Below, piece by piece: positions 58,151-64,000 of a DNA stretch of 64,000 nt (position 1 is the stretch's first letter; each line of letters opens with the position of its first letter). The stretch is taken from contig NC_012873.2 in assembly GCF_000003195.3 (NCBI RefSeq), positions 8,579,894-8,643,893 on the forward strand. Direction: 5' to 3'. A model generated the notes under the pieces. The model had not been told where the DNA came from. It saw nothing but the letters and a program-made list of their open reading frames with translations, and did not search any database. The translations under genes were made by a program, and so were the position numbers. This DNA comes from Sorghum bicolor (Eukaryota > Streptophyta > Magnoliopsida > Poales > Poaceae).

Positions 58151-59262
58151 CAACTGGCCTACTCCCGTATATGATTTCCCCCATCTCTCTACTCGCTTAC
58201 TAGAGCATGCCGTCGCGGCTTGCGTCTGCCTACCCCGACTCCGTTGCGCCGCCGCCGCCATCCCTAATAGCGCCTCCATCTAGCGTCGCGCCCCATTCTA
58301 ATGCGCCACTACCTCAATCCCCTCTGACGCCCCCTCCCCCCGGCACCTCCGCCCCGCACCACGCCATGCATGCCATGCCTTGTCCTCCGCCACGCCCAGG
58401 CCAAGCGGCCATGAGAGCTGAGAGGGGCCGTCGCTGGACCCAAGCGAAGGCATAGGCGCAGCTAGGCTCTACCAGGGTGCACCACAATCCTCTGCCACCG
58501 GCTGGGCGGACCCAATTGTTTCCTACCTTGCTCTGCATCGCACGGAAGAAGGACAAAAAACATACATTGCAATCGTATATTTTGACTGTTTCAAATGTTT
58601 TCAGAGGTATGTTGTAAAAGTAGATCAGTATGTTTGCAAGTGTTTTGGAGGCGTGTTGCTTGCAAAAGTTTGTTTAAAATATTTCAACCGTTTAGAGTAT
58701 GTTGCAAGCGTTTTAATCTGGATGTTGTATATGTTTCACACATATATTGCACGAGTATGTTCGAAATGTTTCAACTGTTTCAGTCTTATGTTACGAGAAG
58801 TACTTTCGTGTTGCAAGTTGTAATTGTTTTATGTGGATGTTGCAAATGTTTTTCCACTATGTTGCAACAGTGTGTTTTAAATGTTTCGTCCGTGAGATGA
58901 ATTTTGAATCCAATTATTTCATGGGGTATGCTGAGTGATGTGAACGCACGGCCCAGCGTCGGGGGATGGGGCACGGCGAGCTCAGGGTCGACGGATGGGG
59001 ACACAATAAGCTAGGGAGCGGTTGCCGAGTCTCGCCCACTCAGAGAGAGAGAGAGAGAGGTGGATCAGGGGAAGGAGCGGGGCGCAATGACAGGCCAGGT
59101 GCGTGTGTGAGGTGGGGGCGTTCGGACACGAGGAAGTGCGGGTGCAGCATCGAGGGCGGGTGCGTGCATGTGTGTGAGTCGGAGCGAAGTGGACCGAGAC
59201 AGGTTCAGCAGGGTACTGTGTCCGATGCTAGCGTCCCGGATCGGATGTCCGGGCGCTAGCAA
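58150..59262. repeat. second copy of the composite repeat family, opposite orientation
   Basis: A GC-rich block (58205-58540), a T-rich array of degenerate ATGTTGC-containing units (58560-58890) and a GC-rich end (58950-59262) closing with GATGTCCGGGCGCTAGC. This mirrors, in reverse orientation, the layout and end motif of 8430-9900. A short (GA)n run lies at 59041-59060. Confidence 0.6.
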
Positions 59263-59606
59263 GTCCCATATAGAAATATACTTTTTTGCAATATTGTACG
59301 TATATAGCATCATAAATTATACAATTTTATCTGATTGACCGGAATTTCGTAACGAATTTCCTGGGAAATTCTTGGATTCCGCCGGTCCCCACGGCACGAC
59401 AGCCCCTTCCCCTGAATGCTGGGACTGCCGGCCAGTCATGTCTGCCACGCACACGTACGCACGGGCCGTTGTAACCGCCTGCTGCAACAGAGCGCGCGGT
59501 GGCGGGAAAGGTTAACGTAGCAAGAAATCAAAAGCAATTGCACTGAAGCAATGGAGCAAGAAAACAAACTAAACAAAAGGCCTCGTGGGCTCATGGCTCT
59601 CGATCG

Positions 59607-59614
59607 GAATATTC
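59607..59614 (+). promoter_or_regulatory. P1BS-like site (PHR1 binding)
   Basis: GAATATTC matches GNATATNC, the site bound by PHR1-type phosphate-starvation regulators, about 295 bp upstream of the TATA box of a gene whose family is phosphate-starvation induced. A match in about 1 kb is expected by chance roughly one time in four, so context is what gives it weight. Confidence 0.5.
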
Positions 59615-59903
59615 CCAAGAACAGGAACAATGCAATGCAGTCGATGGATACCTGAATTTTTGGTGCACCCAGGCCATCATTCCCATGGCCAAAAAGCAGA
59701 ATTAGTTTGTGGACGCAACGCAATAATGCAGACGCCATCAGAGCGCATTAGTGCCGTCTCACTCTCCCCTGCGTAATACGTACTGCATACGTGTTGCATT
59801 GCATCCGCCAATTCCGGCCGCGCTTCGTCGTCTCGTCGTTCATGGCCTGGCCATGAGAGCTGCCTCTGCCTGCCATGGCCCATGGGTGTGGCCATAGCTT
59901 CCC

Positions 59904-59910
59904 TATAAAT
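59904..59910 (+). promoter_or_regulatory. TATA box of the PPsPase-like gene
   Basis: CCCTATAAATGC lies 135 bp upstream of the ATG at 60039. The following leader contains TCTCAG repeats (about 59974-59997). Confidence 0.8.
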
Positions 59911-60038
59911 GCATCGCCAATGGCGGTCCAACGGATCCGCGTTCAGCCTAGCTCAGAGCAAAGCTCCCTCTCGTCTCAGTCTCAGTCTCAGTCTCTGCTC
60001 TGCATCGTTTTCCTCCTCTGCTCGCTCTCAACAATCAA

Positions 60039-61172
60039 ATGGCGGCGACCAACGGCAACGGCACCGGCAACGGCGCCCCCCTTGTGGTGTTCGATTTCGA
60101 CAAGACCATCGTCGACTGCGACAGCGACAACTGGGTCGTCGACGCCCTCGGCGCCACCCGCCGGTTCGACGACCTCCTCCGCCACCTCCCCTGGAACCAC
60201 GCCATCGTAAGTGCCTGCATGCCGCTACAGTGGCTGCACATTCCTGCATGCTCTCAAGATTTCACCCATCGATGATGGATCTCCATCCCTGGCTGGATGC
60301 AGGATGCGATGATGGGCGAGCTGCACTCGGACGGCAAGACGGCGGAGGACATCAGGGGCAGCCTCAGAACGGCGCCGCTGTCGCCGCACGTCGCCGCCGC
60401 CATCAAAGCCGCCTACGCCCTCGGGTGCGAGCTCCGCGTCCTCAGCGACGCCAACGCCTTCTTCATCGACACCATCCTCGCGCACCACGGCCTCGCCGCC
60501 TACTTCTCCGGCACCGACACCAACCCTGCCCACGTCGACGCCGCCGGCCGCCTCAGGATCCGCCCCTACCACGACTTCGGCGCCGCCGGCCACGGATGCA
60601 CCCTCCCGACCTGCCCGCCCAACATGTGCAAGGTGGGACATGCAACATGCATCTCCGATCAGTTGCCGGACCTGGCATGGCAGGGCTCGCTCTTGACGCC
60701 GCCGATTGATTTCGTGTCACTTAATTAGGGCAAGGTGATGGAGAGGATCCTCCGCCAAGAAGAAGAAGAAGAAGAAGAAGAAGCCGTCTCGGCGGCGGCC
60801 GGCACCGAGAAGAGGCGGCGGAGGAGGAGGGCCGTGGTGTACCTGGGCGACGGCCGGGGCGACTACTGCCCGTCCCTGAAGCTACGGGAGGGTGACTACG
60901 TGATGCCGCGGGCGGGGCACCCCGTGTGCGACCTCATCGCGGCCTCGCCGCCTGCCGCCGCCGTCCGCGGGTGGGCCGGCTTCGAGGACCTCGCCAGGGT
61001 GCTCCTCGGCATCGTCGACGGCGAGATCGCCCGCGCCGCCGCCGCCGCTGAAGAAGAAGACGCTGGCGCTGGCGCGGGTGTGGGCGTGGGCGCCGTCGTC
61101 GTCGTGCCGGCGGACTGCCGCGCGCCGCGTCAGGAGGCGCTCATGCCCCAGGCCGTCCGCGTGCCCAACTGA
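60039..61172 (+). CDS. HAD-superfamily phosphatase of the PS2 / PPsPase (phosphate starvation) family, 3 exons
   Basis: Exons 60039-60206, 60303-60632 and 60729-61172, all GT-AG and in phase, give 942 nt and a 313-aa protein. HAD motif I is VFDFDKTIVDCDSDNWVV (residues 17-34; the two aspartates of DFD are the nucleophile and acid). RVLSDANAFFI near 125 is motif II, and YLGDGRGDYCPSLKL in exon 3 is motif IV (GDGxxD). The cysteine-containing GCTLPTCPPNMCK before the last intron is typical of plant PS2/PHOSPHO1-like enzymes (Put_Phosphatase family). Arabidopsis and tomato relatives act on pyrophosphate or small phosphomonoesters and are induced by phosphate starvation (family knowledge). Exon 3 begins with a poly-Glu run (eight Glu from GAA/GAG repeats) plus a poly-Arg stretch, unusual insertions that lengthen a surface loop. 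The C-terminal tail is Ala/Gly/Val-rich and not conserved. A TATA box and a P1BS-like site upstream support inducible expression. Confidence 0.9.
60758..60783 (+). repeat. (GAA)n coding microsatellite
   Basis: A run of GAA/AAG triplets in exon 3 of the phosphatase encodes the poly-Glu stretch; its length should vary among accessions. Confidence 0.85.
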
Positions 61173-62060
61173 TCGTGTTCTGTTACAGGTGGATGCTTGG
61201 ACAATGCGCGCCAAAATTAGTACAAGTATTAGTAATAACTACTCCAGGATCCATGGATTTGTGCTGAGTGCTGACGACTGGATCATCATGCTGGAAACTC
61301 TGCCTGAAACTGAAAGCCACTTAAATTGCTGGTTTCTTCAGTGTGCTAGTATGTATCATGATAAAGTATATATTAGTACTACTATCCAACCAACCATGAA
61401 AAGTCATTGCTGAAATTAATATTGGCTAATTTATTATAAGAGAAAAACACTGCTGGCAGAAAAGGTACAGGCGTACGGCTGGTAAAAAAAAGCAAACGGG
61501 CTGCTCGATTCTGAGTGATTCGTTGCGTCAGGCTAAGGCTTGGCGAAAAAAATCTAAGTTTGGCTACCGTAGCCTCTCTTTTCTTTTTTGGCAAAATTTC
61601 ACTAAAAAGTATTTCACTAAAATTTTCGAAATTTCGCATTTTCGCTGAGGTCCGAAAATTTTTTTATATCGGTCAAATTTTTCGGTTAAATTCATGTTTC
61701 GCTTCAAAATTACTCTAAACCACAATAAATGACCCACCATATTTCCTAGTCTCATCAAGCCCTAAATTTTTTCAAAATTATTTAATTTTCTCACTCACAT
61801 ATTCCATAGCACTAGCATATGCAGCTCGTCTAGCGTCAGCCCGCTATACAACCGTAATGATATATATTGTGTTATTTCGTTGATATTATATAAATCGTGA
61901 TGAGTGATAGATTAGAAATTTTTCTAGTAAGATGATACTAATTTTTTTAAAAAAATTCAATTTGAATTTTTAAAATTTAGTCTAAAATTTCCTAAATCTC
62001 TAAAATTTCTTATTTATCGGCATGTGCTGAAAATTTTTCGTACCGAAAAGGAAAACCTTG
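61173..62060. other. 3' flank of the phosphatase gene and intergenic DNA
   Basis: About 200 bases of likely 3' UTR, then A/T-rich sequence with repeated AAATTTC/GAAATTT motifs (61590-61700 and 61940-62045). No element boundaries found. Confidence 0.4.
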
Positions 62061-62062
62061 CG

Positions 62063-62222
62063 TAGCATTCGTTTGTATTTGAAAATTATTGTCCAATCAT
62101 GAACTGACTAGACAAACTATATAATTAGTTATTTTTTATCTATATTTAATGTTCCATGTATTCGTCCAAAGATTTGATATGACGAAAAAATTTTAAAAAA
62201 TTTGAGAAAACTAAAAAAGGCC
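62063..62222. mobile_element. degraded Tourist-like MITE, same family as 62664-62890, inverted
   Basis: GTAGCATTCGTTTGTATTTG, TTGTCCAATCATGAACT, TTTATCTATATTTAATGTTCC and the end AAACTAAAAAAGGCC follow the same order as the reverse complement of the intact copy. An internal block is missing and the left terminus has decayed. TAA follows the right end. Confidence 0.65.
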
Positions 62223-62663
62223 TAATTAACTTTCATCTTAAAAATCGACCAAAATCAGACACGCGGGCAAAACGAGACAAAAGTGATGGTAGGAAGAGCT
62301 ACAAATGTGGGCTTGAAAATGGCATGGATAGACCCAACGTCCAAGCATTGGAGAAGCTTTCATTGGGCCTTTTTAATTGAGTCGATTGTGTCTTTCTTTT
62401 TGGGCCTACGGTGGTTGCAATAGAGAAATGGGCTTGGGTCAAAATCCGACGACTCGTGGAAAACAATGGAAACGAAGAAATTATGCGAAACGTATTGATA
62501 TGCGAAACGTATCTACGTCCATTGTCTCAACTTTGCTAATGCCAACCATGCACCTAACGCAAAGTCATCTACTCAGAATATGCAAGGGAATATACCATGA
62601 ATTTATGTTAACGTATTCTCGGGAAAAATTACATATTTTTTCAATTAAGTTAGAAAAGTTTAA

Positions 62664-62890
62664 GGCCTTATTTAGTTCACCTTAAAAATTAAAAACTTTT
62701 CAAGATTCTCTGTTACATTATTTTGTGTGACATATGCATGAAGCATTAAATATAAATGAAAACAAAAACTAATTGTACAATTTAACTATAAATCGTGAGA
62801 CGAATTTTTTTAAGTCTAATCACTTTATGATTAGATAATATTTATCAAATAAAAATAAAAGTGCTACAGCGTCAAAATCTAAACAAGGCC
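62664..62890. mobile_element. Tourist-like MITE (GGCCTT...TTTAG family), intact ends
   Basis: Termini GGCCTTATTTAG and CTAAACAAGGCC, flanked by TAA on both sides (62661-62663 and 62891-62893), the PIF/Harbinger target duplication. Internal AATCGTGAGACGAATTTTTT and GATTAGATAATATTTATCAA are typical of a family abundant in sorghum and relatives (recollection). Confidence 0.88.
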
Positions 62891-62893
62891 TAA

Positions 62894-63980
62894 ACATACA
62901 AACGACCGTGCGTCAGACAAGCGCCCTAGAAGGTTTAGAAGCTGCGTAAGGCCACAACCAAGAGGCACAGGCACAGGTGACACTTCGACTCAAGAAATGC
63001 CCTTCGCATTGACACTGCTTCTTGCACATCTCAAAAAAAGGTGCACAACACTTCAACATTGGAAGCACTCGGGTCCGCCTCGAAGAGATCCCCGTATGTT
63101 AATGTCAATTTCTTGATTCTATGTGTTCCTCTTTCTAAGTCTCTCGACCGTTATCGACATATTCATGTTAGAATTGATTTGTTTTCAATATCCCATAAAT
63201 CTTGTTCTCATTCACATCCACGGTCTTCGCAGTAAAATGCAAAAGTGAAAATATGATATTGATTTTGTCTTGATCGAGCCCGCTCGTTTCCATTCACAGC
63301 GATGATCACTGAGCTCTTCATCATTAATTAGTGTGTCTAGTTTAATCAGACGCTATTTACAAACACCGGTGTAAAATGTACAGTAGTTCGCAATAAACAT
63401 TCGTGCCCATGTGCATCGATGCAAAAGGGCAGGAACACATACACCATCTTTATCTCTAAACTCTAAAAATGACATCTTTGTCTCAAAAATCTAAAATTGA
63501 TTAAAAACATTTCAACCCTAGGATTTACTTTTAGACATTATTATTTACAAGAATCTTTCGTTGGCATACGAGATACCACGTGCACAACAAAAACTATCGA
63601 GGCAGCATGAACCATGCGTGTCTAATTTTCACTTTATATATAAAAAAGCATTCCCATCTTGGCGGCTACGCGCGCCCACCACCCACCACCAGCCAACTGC
63701 ATGCTATTCTGCCACGGCCACGGCTGACCGGCGGCTCCCTTTCGCTTTCCGCCGCCGCGTCCGCGTCCACGCGGCCCCGCACCGCTCCCACTTACACGTG
63801 GGGCCCCGCGCCGCTTCATGGCCTTCTTCTGATTCCCTTCCGCCTTCCTCCCCGCGGTCGCCCTTCTCCTCTTCTCTTCGTCCACCTAAACTCGCGTCGC
63901 CTCCGCCTCCGCCTCTCGCTCTCCTCCCGCCGCGCGCGCGACAGGAGGGGAGGGGAGGGGGAGGAAGCGGGCGGGGGGCG
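62894..63980 (+). promoter_or_regulatory. intergenic DNA leading into the promoter and 5' leader of a gene at the right edge
   Basis: AT-rich up to about 63650, with TATATATAAA at 63635-63644. Then GC-rich, with CCTCCGCC repeats and GGGGA-rich sequence typical of a grass 5' leader. Whether the TATA motif serves the downstream gene is uncertain, as it lies about 340 bp from the ATG. Confidence 0.45.
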
Positions 63981-63985
63981 GCGGC

Positions 63986-64000
63986 ATGGACGCGCGGGCC
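63986..64000 (+). CDS. start of a truncated gene (5 codons visible)
   Basis: GGCGGCATGGACGCGCGGGCC gives Met-Asp-Ala-Arg-Ala before the window ends. The favourable context and preceding GC-rich leader suggest a real start, but the product cannot be named. Confidence 0.4.

Noticed and set aside
61530..62060. AT-rich block with AAATTTCG repeats, considered as a MITE
   Set aside because: I could not find matching terminal inverted repeats or a target duplication.

Overview
The window looks like nuclear DNA from a grass, most likely a panicoid such as Sorghum. The evidence is very GC-rich single-exon genes, Stowaway, Tourist and CACTA elements with grass-type ends, tRNA-iMet-primed Ty3/gypsy elements, and plant gene families throughout. 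The genus is inference. Nothing suggests bacterial or organellar DNA, and I see no tRNA, rRNA or CRISPR.

Layout. 0.9-4.8 kb (+): an 11-exon NDR/NDL alpha/beta-hydrolase-fold gene, followed by tandem duplications (5.1-5.9 kb). 8.4-9.9 kb: a dispersed repeat with a degenerate 20-bp array. 11.5-12.8 kb (-) and 22.9-24.3 kb (+): two divergently transcribed single-exon paralogs of the 'probable F-box protein At4g22030' type. The 10 kb between them holds LINE relics, a complete non-autonomous CACTA element and a 769-bp TA-flanked element. 26.9-36.3 kb (-): a seven-exon PMP22/Mpv17-family membrane protein gene. Its 7.7-kb second intron holds a complete chromovirus (29350-35025, identical LTRs), two LINE pieces and a tandem duplication. 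36.7-37.7 kb: a long foldback. 38.9-50.6 kb (-): a second, larger Ty3/gypsy chromovirus (Tekay/Del-like) with 2760-bp LTRs, an intact gag-pol and an extra 265-codon ORF before gag, inserted into an older repeat. 51.7-59.3 kb: AT-rich DNA with several MITEs (one nested in another), a degraded Ac/Ds-like element and a second copy of the 8.4-9.9 kb repeat family. 60.0-61.2 kb (+): a three-exon HAD phosphatase of the phosphate-starvation PS2/PPsPase type, with a TATA box and an upstream P1BS-like site. 62.1-62.9 kb: two Tourist-like MITEs of one family. The last 15 bases appear to start another gene.

The host genes (NDL, two At4g22030-like, PMP22, PPsPase) have no obvious shared pathway. The strongest observations are about structure: gene models reconstructed across a large retrotransposon-filled intron, two very young chromoviruses (one intact with an extra ORF, one carrying three reading-frame breaks despite identical LTRs), and element-in-element nesting that gives relative ages.
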